Positions 35,401 to 47,400 of a DNA stretch of 64,000 bases are shown piece after piece. The first letter of the stretch is position 1. Each line of letters starts with the position of its first letter. Source of the stretch: Emydura subglobosa. Lineage: Eukaryota; Chordata; Testudines; Chelidae. Under the pieces are notes generated by a model. The model searched no databases, was not told the DNA's origin, and was given only the letters and a program-made list of their open reading frames with translations. Location of the stretch: NCBI GenBank assembly GCA_007922225.1, contig ML679969.1, positions 18,411,999-18,475,998 of the forward strand. The letters run 5' to 3'. A program made the position numbers and the translations under genes.

Positions 35401-38400
35401 TTTGCGAGGGGGGTTGCAGCTGAGGGTGGGACGGCGGTACTCGGGGAGGGGTGGACAGAAGGAAATGGCAGGAGGGCTGCAGGCTGGGGGATTGGCAGTG
35501 AGAGGAGAAGCTGGAGCTGTGGGAAAGCCGTGGGATGGGAGAAGCCAGGTCTGGACTCTGCAGCTGGCTCTGGGGAGCAGGTTTCCAGCTGAGCCAGACA
35601 GGGCTGGGGACGGATATCGTGTGGACCACCTGTCACCAGTTCCTGGGCTCCAGGGCTGGGGAGTGCTCTGTCCTGACCCCTCCTGTGTGTGGGCCCCATG
35701 TTGGGGCAGGCGCCCTGTCTGGGGGTTTGCTCAGTCCTGCGACGGGGTTTCCATAACAAACCATGCCCAGGGCCCAGCTCCCGGTCAGCACCAGGCCGAC
35801 AGCTGCCAGGTGTGTGGGGGTGTGTGGGGGTGGCTCGGCTGCTCAGCCATCTGGAAGTAAATTCCTGCGTGTGGGTGATTTGGCCAGGTCACACTTGGTG
35901 CAGGTGGGCTCCTGGTGCCGCTCGCTCGTCCTCATTAACCTTGCTGTCTCCTCTCTCCCACCCGCTGCCTCCTCCGGTAAGCAGAGAGAAACCTATTTTG
36001 CCCGGATGCGTCGTGCGCACAAGGTACCGGGCACAGGCGCAGCATGGCAGTTGTGCGCAAGCATGGAGTGCGCCGTGGGGCTGCCGATCTCACCTGTGGG
36101 CAGTGGGCTGGGGCAACCAAGCTCTTGGCTCCTGGGGGTCCTGGAGCCAGTTGGCCTGGGCCTGGGGCTCGCAGCCCTCCTGGAAAGCCATGGAAATGTG
36201 GCTTACCTGCCTGCAGGGGGTGGGGAGGGAGGAGCTTATCTTAGCCCCCCACCCCTACCCCCACCCTTTGGGGCAGAGCTAATTATGTGGTATTTGCATG
36301 TTACTAAGCTCCTGGGGGCATTCGGCCAATCCCGGCACTGAATTGTCTGGGGCATCCCATCAGGTGGGAAGGGGGAGGAGCTGTGTCCAAGGCAGCCAGG
36401 CTGGGGCGGGCTATGCCTGCCTGCTGCACCCGGTGCTTGGCAGAGTAGCACCCGGGCGTCTCTGACACACCGACCCCGCGCCCCTGGAGCCATTTTCCTG
36501 CATCCACCGTGTCCTCACTCCCAGGAAGATGGTGCACAGTCATGGGAGCCCCCAATGATGCCATTGGGATCCACATGGCACTATGCCCTGCTCACTGTGG
36601 GCAGGGGACCCGACGTGCCCCTTCCCCCTCTGACTCACCCCTGCCATTGCCCCTCCCAGCCTGGGCATGGCTGAGCCTGGCACTGGGTCCCCAGTGTTCA
36701 CGGGGGACGTGCCTGGGGTAACAGGATGTAGGCCCTGAGTGGCATCTCTAAGGGCATGGTCGCTTGTACTGACTATGGCAGCGGGCACCTTGGTGCCAGT
36801 GTGGCTCTGAGTGGAGACCTGGGGCCTGGACGCAGCCAGGGGAAGGTGGGTGCAGGGGGTGACGGCTGCTCGTGCCCCAGCTGGGAGGGCCACTGGGTTC
36901 ACAGCCCTTGTGCCTCCCATCAGAACGGCCCGTCCCTGACAGAGGAGCAGCTGCGGAGGGCAGTGGCTGCGGGTAGGATCCCGGGCTCTGGAGGTGGCAG
37001 CCGCTGGGCCAGGCAAGCTGTCAAGGTAACAAGGGGGCAGGGGTCGGGGCATAGGCATGGGCACGCTCTGCAGTGATTGGTGGGTCAGAATCCTGCTTGT
37101 AATCTGTATGGCTTGAACTCAAAGGGGGCCGGACTAGGAGAGGAGCCAGGAGGTACCCCATGATGCTCTTGAGCAGCATTGGAAAATGCTTCAATCTGTG
37201 CTGCCTGTGGTGGGCAATATGCTGCCCTGCCCTGCCCCCTGTGCCAGCCAGCGCCCCGCCCCGTGCTAGCCAGTACTTAGCCCTTCACCCCTCCCTGCCC
37301 CATGCCAGCTAGCACCTGGCATGGATGGGGCTGGGAGCTGCCTTAGCGTGGCCTGTAGACTTTGTCCCTAGGCTGCCGGGTGCCCGACTGTGCTCTGAGG
37401 AGAGGCCCTGCCAGCGGCTGCTGCGGGGCACTTGAGCAGGGCCCTGCCCCCGAGACTCCATCTGCCAGCAGCCTCGGCGCTGTTTGGAGAAGGCCCAGCA
37501 TCCCTGGCTCCATCCCTTGGTACTGCCCTTAGCTGGGCTGGGGCATGGTGCTGGCACTGCCTGTCCTAGTGGTGGGCGGGGGTCAGCGCTGTCCCAGCAT
37601 GGGGCATTTGAGTCTGGCTCAGCCCTGTCTTGGCATGGTGTGTGAGGGATCGGTGCTGCTCTGTCCCGGCCTGGTGTGAGGGGCTAGTGCTGCCCCAGTG
37701 TGGCGTGTGTGTGGGCAGCATTTTCCTGGCCTTGTGTGGTGGGGGGGAGGGAGGATGGCACAACCCCTGCTTGGCATGGTGTGTAGGGTCGGCGCTGTGC
37801 CCGGCGTGGTGTGTGGGGTAGGCGTTGTGCCCGGCGCGTTGTGTGGGGTTGGCACTGAGCCTGGCATGGCCAGTCACTCACTGGCTCTCCCTGTCTGGCC
37901 CTCCACTGCCCCCAGGCCGACGAAGTGCAGCGCAGGTTGGATGCCGAGATCTGGGAGCTGCTGTCTGGCTTCACTGTGGGGCAGCCGGCCTCTGCGCTCA
38001 GCACACCGCCCTCTCCGGGCAGGGCCATCCCCCGGCCCTGGCCCCGGCCCCGGCCCCATCCAGCAGGCCTGCGAGGCCCCTCCGCCACCGGGCTGGCTCA
38101 CAGCCCCCCCTCTCGCCCTCTCCTGGATGCACCTCCCCACTTCTCCTCTTCCTCCTCAAGGGCATCTTCATCCTCTGTTTCCCAGGCTGCGTCGGGTTCA
38201 CTCCTGGCACCTGGGGCCCTGCAGGTACGGCCGTGGCTGTGTGTGACACTGCTAACCCCCGGGGGCACAGGCAGGGCAGAGCCAGGCATGGGGCTGCCTT
38301 TGCTGGATGCCCTCTCCTTTCCCCCTCTCCCACCCCAGGATTTTGCTCTCCTCAAGCCCTGGCTCCCCAGCTCGTCCCTCTCCCCCCGATGCTCCGCACC

Positions 38401-41400
38401 CTTCCCCTCCCTGTGCCATGTGCCTCAATCTCTCTCCCTGGTGCAAGGACTGGGAGTGCTCCCTGGACAGCCCCCGCCCTCTCTGCCCTCCCCCCACCTT
38501 CGCCAGCCTCCCTCCACCCTCACTGCCCACCCCGCATCTTCCCCGCCCTCTCCCAGCCCTGCTGAGAAGCCATGGCAGAGTCGTTGGGCTTGTGCAGACC
38601 CCTCCCTGGGCAGCCCTGAGCTGGGCGAGGTGGGGCTGGCCCCATGGGGATGCCACGTGTATTGAGTGGTCCTGGATTGGGCCAGGAAACTGTTTAAGTG
38701 TCTGCAAACGGACTCGGTCATTGGCTGCGATCCCCTCTGCTGCCCCTTCCCAAGACCCTTCCCAGACAATGGCCTGGACCCCCCGCCCCAGGGACCCATC
38801 TCTGGGGTCCATGGTCTCCTTCTCCCCCATCCAATCAGCCTCTGATCCCCGGGCCTGTGGCTTTGCTCCTGACGTGCTGCCAGTGGCCTCCCCCCACTGA
38901 GCCCTCCCTTGATCTCTTGTGTTGCTAAAGCCCCAGCGGGAAAGATTGCCCGGACCTCGCTCCCTGGAGTCCAGCAACCTTCTCTCACAGGACCACAGGC
39001 TTGCTGCTGCGGAGAAGGTAGCACGAGGCGAGGGCCCGCATGACCCTGGCGGGGGCTGTGTGTGGCTGGGGCGTTTGGCTCTTTGTGAGGGGGTAAAATG
39101 ACCCCGGTGTCCCTCCTGGGACACACAGCACCTGGGCTGGCACCACATGTCCCTGGGGAATCGCACCTGGTACCCTGCAGGAGCATTCCTTGGCCCCTCA
39201 GCTGTCTGTCCAGGGCGCTGCGGGCCGGAGGCCGATCTCACTTCCCCAGCGGGGCTGTGCCAGGATGAGAGTGCTTGGGGACGAGAGCAGATTCCAGCTT
39301 CATTGACCACCTGGGTACTATGGCACGGCAGCTCCCCTGGCATCCCCTGGCCAGCCCTTCCCAGCTAAGCAGAGACCCTGCATGGGAGCGTGGGGTAGCC
39401 TGCCGGCGTGGCTGCTGCAGTGGAGCCACAGGGCCGGATTCAGAGCTGACGTAGATGGCGGAAGCCCAGTGCATTGCCCTACCAGTCCATTGCCATGCCC
39501 TGGGTTTCTGTCCCGCTTGGGGGCGATGGGGCCGTGTCGTGGCTCGGGGAGGTGGAAGCGCCATTGAGAATTCCTGTGGTTTGCTGTTGAATTCCTGTAA
39601 CTGCTTGCGTGTGTCTGTGTGCATGTCCGTCCCTGTGCTGGTTTCCCTCTGCCGTCATCCTGCCCCTTCCCCTGGCCATCTCCTGGGGGTTAGGCCCTCT
39701 CCGGGTGCAACTCCTGGGAGAGATTCTCAATGACTTCAGCCTCTCCCCAGCCCCCCCAGCGTCTTCCCCATGGGTCACCCTGCCCCCGCATTGACCAACA
39801 GGCTCGCCTGTGATGAGGCTGTGCCCTGGGTGTGTGCCAAGAGCACACAGCTGCAGCCTGCAATGCCTGATGGCTATATTTCTTCTGATGCATAGGAAAT
39901 TCCATCCCTAGGGAGAAACGGCCCCTTGCAACAGGCCTTGCTAGCTTCATCTTCCCTGATGTGCCCTCGAGGCGCCGTGTTATGACAGGCGCAGCCTGCA
40001 GCATGGCCTGGTCTCACCCCCCTGGGGCCAGTGGCAGTGGGTCTGGAGTGCAGCTTGGCAGTGGCCGGGACTGCTCAGGGAAGCAGGGGTATCCTGACAC
40101 TGCTGGAGCCTTGGGTACAGCCTTAGCTCGGATCACAAGTGTGATAACTCCGCTAGGTCTCATTCTAGGCCCTAGTGGACCTTCCCCGCATTGTTAGTCT
40201 GCGCTCAGGGAAAGCCCAGCAGGGGGCAGTGCAGGTGGGATGGAAGGGCATCAGCAGGGCTATAATGCAAAGGTTGTGCTTGCCCTGCGCCCCTGTCCGC
40301 GACGACCACTGCCTCGCAGCCCTGGGCATGGATTAAAAGAGCGCTGCAGAGTGGGAGCGAGGTCTGGTGTCCCCCGGGACGCCCGGGAACTGGCACAGCA
40401 CTCCTGTCTCTCAGGGCTCATGGTGCCCTTTCGCTGTGGCACAGGAGTCTGTGTGGGCTCCACCCCTGCGATCCTGGGCACACTCGCCTGCAGCCGTGCC
40501 CCTCTCCCTCTCTGACACTGCGCCATGTGGCTGTCTCTCTCTGTGCCTCTCCTCTCCCAGTATTCTCTCATCTACAAGGGGTTCTCTCTGCTTCCGGAAA
40601 GCGTTTTCTACTGGCAGCTTCCCGACGCCTTCCTAGGGGACAAGGTAACTGCGCTCAGCGCTGGGGAGAGGGATGCTCAGGCTGACAGCAGCTACTTTTG
40701 ATCTGGGTCCAGACTGGGGGTGTCGGGATGTAGGGTTTGGCTAATTCCGTGTCCTCTGTGATAAGCGCAGCCATGTCATGATGCCCCTGTGTTGTTCCCC
40801 ACTCTGGGCTCCCCGGGGTCCAGCCTTTGCCGGGTCTGTTCTGCACAGGCCCTGTCTCTGGGCGCCTGTAGTCCTGGAGAAGGGACTGGCCTCCACCGGG
40901 GACCAAGGGACTCTGGGGCAGGGTCTGTCTGTGGTTGTGTCCTGAGACCATTGTCTGCCCCTCCAGGTGCTCCCTGGGGCTCTGCGCGCGGGGTTCAAGG
41001 GGGGTATCCCACCTCTCCCTGGGGACTTCGAGCTCTACAGCTCTGAGCCAAGAAGTCCCTGTCATTTCATTGACTCCAAGGCCAGGAGGGACTTTTGTGA
41101 TAATCTAGCCCAGGGGTCCCCAAACCTGTCCCCTGAGGCCCACCTGTGCAGCCCCACTAACGCTTCTGCAGGAAAATTGTTCATTTGCGTGATTACAGCC
41201 ATCTAAACCAAGTACATATTACCTGGTGGTCCTGGTAGCGCACTGTCCAGGCAGAAAGAGAGTGGCATTGCCGAGCCCCAGTCCCCAGGGGGCCACAGGA
41301 CTGATACTCCGGGGGGCCTGAAAGCCACGGATCCTGAGGTGTGGCAGCTCAGAGCAGGAATGGGTGCGAACCCTCCAGCCTCCTCCAGCGCCCTGGGAGC

Positions 41401-44400
41401 CACTGCCTCTGTGGGCCAGCCCTTTCTCCTCGCCCACCGGCCCCCCTTCATTTTCTGCCGCCCACTGGGGGCACTGGGCTCCTCTGGCCCTGGGCAGGGG
41501 TCATTGCCAGCCACCCCTTCACCAGCAGGGGGCTGGCTTCTGGTGCGGCAGGCAGACATTGGCCCCCACTATCAATGTACCGAATTTGGGGGGCAATCCC
41601 CCCAAGCTCCACCCGGGAATGTGTCGTGGCCCACAGTTTAGGAACCCCGGGTCTAGCCTGACCCTGTATAGCCCAGGCCAGAGCCCTGTCCCTCAGTAAT
41701 TCCTCGAGCAGAGCTCACAGGGAAACAGCCAAGTGGGGTTTCAGATTGACTGCTGATGGAGGATCGAGCATGCCCCTGGTGAATGGTGCCAACTGTTGAT
41801 TGCTCTCACCATCCAAAATGTACCCAAACTTGCCAGGCTGAATTCTTCCAGCTTCCCAGCCACTAGAGCTCCCCTTGGGAGATCGACACACCCACTATTC
41901 AGTGGTGTTCCCCAGACTGGTCTCCGCTCACCCCGAGCTGCCTCTTTGGTATGCTAGAGAGATGGCGCTCCTGAGTCGAGCGCTGTAGTTAAGGTGAAGA
42001 TTCTGTCAGGGTATCGTTGTTAACAGCCAGGGACAGGTCACAGGCAATGAACAAACATTTCTGGAAGCCACAACCTGTGGCTTGCAGCTGCTCCAGTGGG
42101 CTGGCCTGATCAGCTGCTCCGCAGCCCCAGGGCTGACTGGCTGATCCGCTGTTCCATGGCAGCCTCGCTGATCAGCTGTTGGACGGCTGCCCTGGGGCTG
42201 ACAGCTGCTCCAGTCCTGCCCCAGAAGTCCCAGAGGTCCCGGAAAATCACGTGACCAAATCTTACCCTTAGCTTTTGGGCAGGTTTTCTGATTCTTTCTC
42301 CTGCTCAATCCCCTCCCCGTAGCGCCCCCGACCAGCACAGCCTACCTCTGCCCCAGGGTCGGCTCACTTGGGAGACCCTTGACCTGGCTGGTGGCACACA
42401 GCCCTACCCTGCATGACCAGGGCACCCCAGAGCCAGAGCTGATGTGCTGCAGCCGATGCTCTCCTCTTACTTTTGCAGGTCACCTCCTATGGTGGGCGGC
42501 TGCGTTACACCCTCTCCTACATCGCTGGCGGGAGGAGCGTTCCGCTGCCCGACGCTGACCTACAGATCACGGTACGGAGCCTGCCGGGGACGGGGGACCT
42601 GTCTGGGACAGGACAGTGGGTACCAGGGCTGGAATAGCAGGGGGCTGGGCTGGAGGGGCATGGGGTGAGCTGGGGAAAGAGGGGATGGGACGGAGGGCAG
42701 GGAGCTGGGGCAAGGAACACAAGCCAGAAGAGGGAAAAGTTGGGTTAAGGAGTATTTAGTTGAATGAAATGCATTGAAGTGAGCAGGGCCTGAGGAAAGG
42801 CACCCAGGGTACATAAGGAACTAGCTGAAGCAAGCTAGGAACCGTCAGCGACTGTCGTCAGAGCTCATGGAGGACGGGTGAGGTCCCAGAGGACAGAGAT
42901 GGGCAGACGTAGCACCTTCCTTTAAAATGGGGAACAGAAAGGAGAATTATAGACCTGAACTCTAATTATAATCACCCTAACTTTGATATCTGGAAAGATA
43001 CTAGAACCAATTATTAACCAATCAGTTTGTCAGCACCTAGAGGATAATCAGGTGATAGGGAGTTGCCAGCATGGATTTGTCAAGAACAAATCTTGGCAAA
43101 CCAACGTAATTTCCTTCTCTGGTAGGGTTAGTGATCTAGTGAAGGGGGGAGAGAAGTTGGAGATGTGAGATATCTTGATTTTATTAGGGGATCTGACATA
43201 GTTCCTCATGAGAGTCTCATAAGCAAACAAGGGAAATGTGCTCTAGATGAAACTACTGTAAGGTGGGTTCAAAACTGATTGAAGAACTGTCCTGAAAGAG
43301 TCGTTTTCAATGGTTCGCTGTCAGACTGGTGGGGCGTCTCATGGGTGCTGCAGGGGTCAGTCTTGGCCCTGGTACTGTTTGATATGTGGTGGCTTGGATA
43401 ATGGAACAGAGAATACACTTGTGAAATCTGCAGATAACACCAAGCGGGGAGGGGTCACAAGCACTTCAGGGGACGGGTTTAGAATTTAAAACTGTCTTGA
43501 TAAATTGGAGAACTGGTCTGAAATCAACAAGATGAAATTCAGTAAAGACAAGTGCGAAGTTCTGCACAGCTGTGAGGTGGGGACTGGCCGGCTAGCTGCT
43601 GGTCCTGCTGGGATGGAGATTTAGGGGAGACAGGAAAAGTTTGCTAACTCCAAGGGCGGTTAAGCTCCAGGGAGGCTGTGGAATCCCCATCACTGGATGT
43701 TTCTAAGAACAGGCTGGCCAACACACCTGCCTGGGCTGGTCCAGGTTTACTTGGTGCGACCTCAGCGGCAGGGGCTGGACTAGATGCTTTCTCCATTGCT
43801 TTGATTCTGTAACTGACTGGTCTGGGCAGAGCGGGCATGGAGGCAGGCTGGCATAGCAGGGAGCTCAGGACGTACAGGAGCAGGGGGGTGCTTGCATGCC
43901 CACTGTTTGGTGGGTGCCACCCTTTGATCTGCCCAGAGCACTGAAGAGAACTCACTCTGCGCTTAGAAAAGGACAGCGGCACTCCGGCACCAAGACGGTC
44001 CCTTGAAATCTCCCCCAGCACGGGAGGGAAGGGGCGCCATGCAGAGCAGGGTGGGGGAGGAAAAGCCAGTGCATGCCGGGGTGGGGTAACTCCCAGCACA
44101 GGGGGCCCTAGGGGAATGGAAGGGGGGTAGGCAAGGGGCATCTGATGGAGGGAGAGGATCGGAACAGGTGTGGGACAAGTGCGGGGCAAAGGGCTGGCAC
44201 GGCATGTGCAGAGGGGAACCCCGCCAATCTGGATTGGCAGGTGTGTGGGGTGGGAAGCCTGGCCCAGGATCTGACTGCCCTCCTCCCCATGCTGTCTGTG
44301 CAGGGCAATGACATCACGCTGGTGGCCTACCAGCCCGAGCTGCAGCCACGGGACCGGCGGAGCTTCGAGATCGTCTTCCGGGAGGTGAGACCCAGCCACT

Positions 44401-47400
44401 AACCCCCCAGCGTTGTACCGCCTCAGCCCCACTCTGCCCCCACCCAGCCCCTGCCTTGCCAGCGTGGTATTGCCCCTGCCCAATCCTGGCCCCACCCCTC
44501 CCATACCTCCCCAGCGTGGTACTGCCTCTGCCTTGGCTCCACTCCTCCCCCCCAGCCCCTATGCCCCCAGCCCTGGTACTGCCACCCAGCCCCCGCCTCG
44601 CTGGCGTGGTACCGCCCCTGCCCAACCCAGCTCCTGCCTCTGGCCTGCCCCTGCCCCCGCCTCATCCCTGCCCCCACCCACTCCTTACCCCCCCCCCGTC
44701 CCATGTAGTACTACCGCCCAGCCCCTGCCTCAGCCCCATTCCTGCCCCCACCCCCACGCTTGCCTTGCCAACATGGTACCACCCCCACCTCGGCCTTGTC
44801 CTGCCCGCACCCGTCCCCACCTCACCTGCATTGTACCACCCCTACCGTCTTCTCACTGGCATCATACCGCCCTCGTCCCTGCCCCCCTGGCATTACACCC
44901 CCAGCTCATGACACTATTCCCCCTTCCCCCGCTCCCTCTCCCCAGCACACCCTCACCTCTCCGGTCTGAGCCTGCCCCGGCCATGGCACTCTCTGTCTCG
45001 GGGAGGCGCCTGGGTTCCAGCAACCCACTGACGTGTACCTTGGCCTGGGGAAGGTGCAATGGGGCTCCCTGTCAAGCCTACCTGCCTGTGCCAAGTGGGG
45101 TTCCAGCCCGCTGGGGGGCTGCCCCGAGAGGCTGGGCAGGGTTGCCCTCAAGCCCCACAGGACTGGGCTCTCGTCTGCACTGGGGTACCTGGCCGGGGGC
45201 TGTGGCTGCGGCTGCGCTCAGTCTCCCTTTGTGCCATGTCGTCTCCACCCGAGAGCCTCCCTCCAGCCCCTGCCGCATTGGCTGAGCCACAGCCCACGGT
45301 GCCACCCGTGGGCTGCCCCGCCAGGTGTGACTCTGCCCTCTCCCCCGCAGCAATACTGGAAGCGGCCTGATGGGCAGCACGCCACCCGGGAGCACCTAAT
45401 GATGGCACTGGCCGACCTGGATGAGATCCTCATCCGCGCCACCTACTCCACCGACATGGTGTCAGCCAGCATTGCCGGCGTCAGCATGGAGACCGCCGGG
45501 CCCACCTACAGCAACCTGCCACAGGCCCTGGAGGTGGAGGAGTGCCGCTGCCCACCCGGGTACCAGGGCCTCTCCTGCCAGGTGAGGGGCCCCTCGCCAG
45601 CCCACATCCCCTGGCTTGGTGCCCGTGGCTGTGCCCGCTCTGGGGATGAGGCCCCGTCCAGCGGTATTGCAGGCTGACGCTGCATCTCTCACTGCAGGAC
45701 TGTGCTACTGGCTACACCCGCACCGGGGGCGGCCTGTACCTCGGGCACTGCGAGCTGTGTGAGTGCAATGGCCACTCGGACTCCTGCCACCCAGAGAGCG
45801 GCGCCTGCTCGGTGAGTGTCCAGCGCTGCGCCCGGGGCCTGCCCACTGGCATGAGCAGCCCCCCCCACTTTGCCAGGCTACTTCTGGGAAGGCCAGACAC
45901 CCCTTTTCCTTCTGGAGTTCCCCACATCGTTTCCACAGGCAGGGGGTCCCTGCTGTGGGCTGAGATGGGCACCGCCTGCCTGCCAGGGCTGAGAGGCCCA
46001 CTCTGGGCCCCCTGGACCTGGCTTCACTGGGGAAGAGCCTCTGGCTTCTGGAGCACTGCTCCCTGTGACTGGGGTAGGGACCCCCTCAACCCGCCTCCTG
46101 CCCCTCGCCACAGCCGCTCTCCCCCAGGGCAGGGTCCGAGCTCCCTCCACCCCACGCAGCTGGGTGCGTAGCTAGCCTTGGTGCCCAGCGCAGTGAGCTC
46201 CATCCCTCTCCCCAGAACTGCTTACACAATACAGCCGGAGAGTTCTGCGAACAGTGTGCCCCCGGCTACTACGGCGACGCCACCACCGGCACCCCTGAGG
46301 ACTGCCAGCCCTGCGCCTGCCCGCTTGCCAACCCTGAGAACCAGTGAGTAACCTGCGGGGGGGCTAGAGGGCAGCAGCTCACAGCACAGGCAGAGTTAAC
46401 AGGACTGAGCTCACCACGCGCCATGGGGCATCTCCATCTCTGGGCATCAACACCGGGGCTCCTCGAAGGAGTGAGGATGTAGGGAGGAGGCACCCTGCTG
46501 CCAGCCAGGGTCCGTCAGCATCTCAACCCCAGCCCCCCTTCTGCTGCCAGCTGGTGTTTCCTGGAAAGACAACGGGTGCCTGGGGTCCCCTGGAAATCTA
46601 CCCTGGGGGTGATCCCAAGGGCTCTATGGTTCGCTCCCCCTCCAGGCCTCACCCTGGTGTGTCTGTTAGCTCGGGGGCCTGTGTCATGGAAGGGCGCGTG
46701 GGCAGCTGGAGCGCCGCCTGTCCCTGGCTGCTCCGGGGCCGTTCCCCTGGTCTGGGTGCCCGGCTTGTTACCAAACTTTGACGGGCAGGGAGCATTCCTG
46801 CCACTTGGCAGCATCCACTCTGGCCAAGCAGGGGCTATAGGGCATCCTGCCCTGCCTGGCTGGGGAAGGTCTCAGAAGCCAGAGGGCAATGATGGAGCGA
46901 AGAGGGCCTGGCAGATGGGCACAGTGGGGTCCCTTCAGCTGCCCGGACCCGGTGGGGTCATCGGGGTGATCCTGTCTCAACGACGGGCTCATACTGTGCC
47001 CAGCGCTTGGCGTAGCTGCTGCTGGGAAACCCTGGGGTCAATGCAAGTTTCCTGCTCCGGTGTGGGGTGGTGGGATCCCCTTCATGGGGGGACACCGGGG
47101 GAGTAAATGCACCTCCAAACTCCGCTTGAGAGATCTAAACTGGCAGCAGTAATGCCTTGTGAGCAGTGTGCCCCAAGGCGCTAGCTCTAAGGGGCTGGCG
47201 CTTAGTGCAGGGGCAGGGGGCAGTAGCAGGCTGGGCTTGGGACTCAGCAGTTACTGGGCCAGCCCCTGGTGGGGGCTCTGGGGCGGCTGAGTGGGGTGGG
47301 GGGTGCTGTTCCCAGCAGGTGCAGGCACAGGGGGCGCTGGTCCCGGGGTGAGCGTTCAGGTCTCTCTCTCCCTGCAGGTTCTCCCGGACGTGTGAGAGCC

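Larger units (their letters stand above)
33512..42478 (+). other. HSPG2: 9 kb intron splitting laminin IV-3, with candidate cassette exons and repeats
   Basis: The longest intron after the 5' one. It contains five candidate phase-0 exons (35985, 36924, 37916, 38931, 40561), SINE-like pieces, a probable DNA element at 34505-34920, a tandem array at 37560-37875, and a hAT-like element nested in a CR1-like fragment near 41065-41716. The stretches 39018-40560 and 41717-42478 show nothing further that I can name. Confidence 0.7.

Noticed and set aside
38339..38440. Possible further phase-0 exon ([16 protein letters not shown]...)
   Set aside because: Length and phase fit, but the sequence is a CT-rich intronic stretch and the donor gtgcaa is poor. 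Not strong enough to list as a feature.
42983..43168. Reverse transcriptase-like open frame as a host gene
   Set aside because: It is a truncated CR1 LINE piece with frame breaks on both sides.
44413..45285. 290-residue plus-strand Pro/Ser-rich open frame
   Set aside because: Runs through a minisatellite and intron, begins after an in-frame canonical donor, and has no module similarity.
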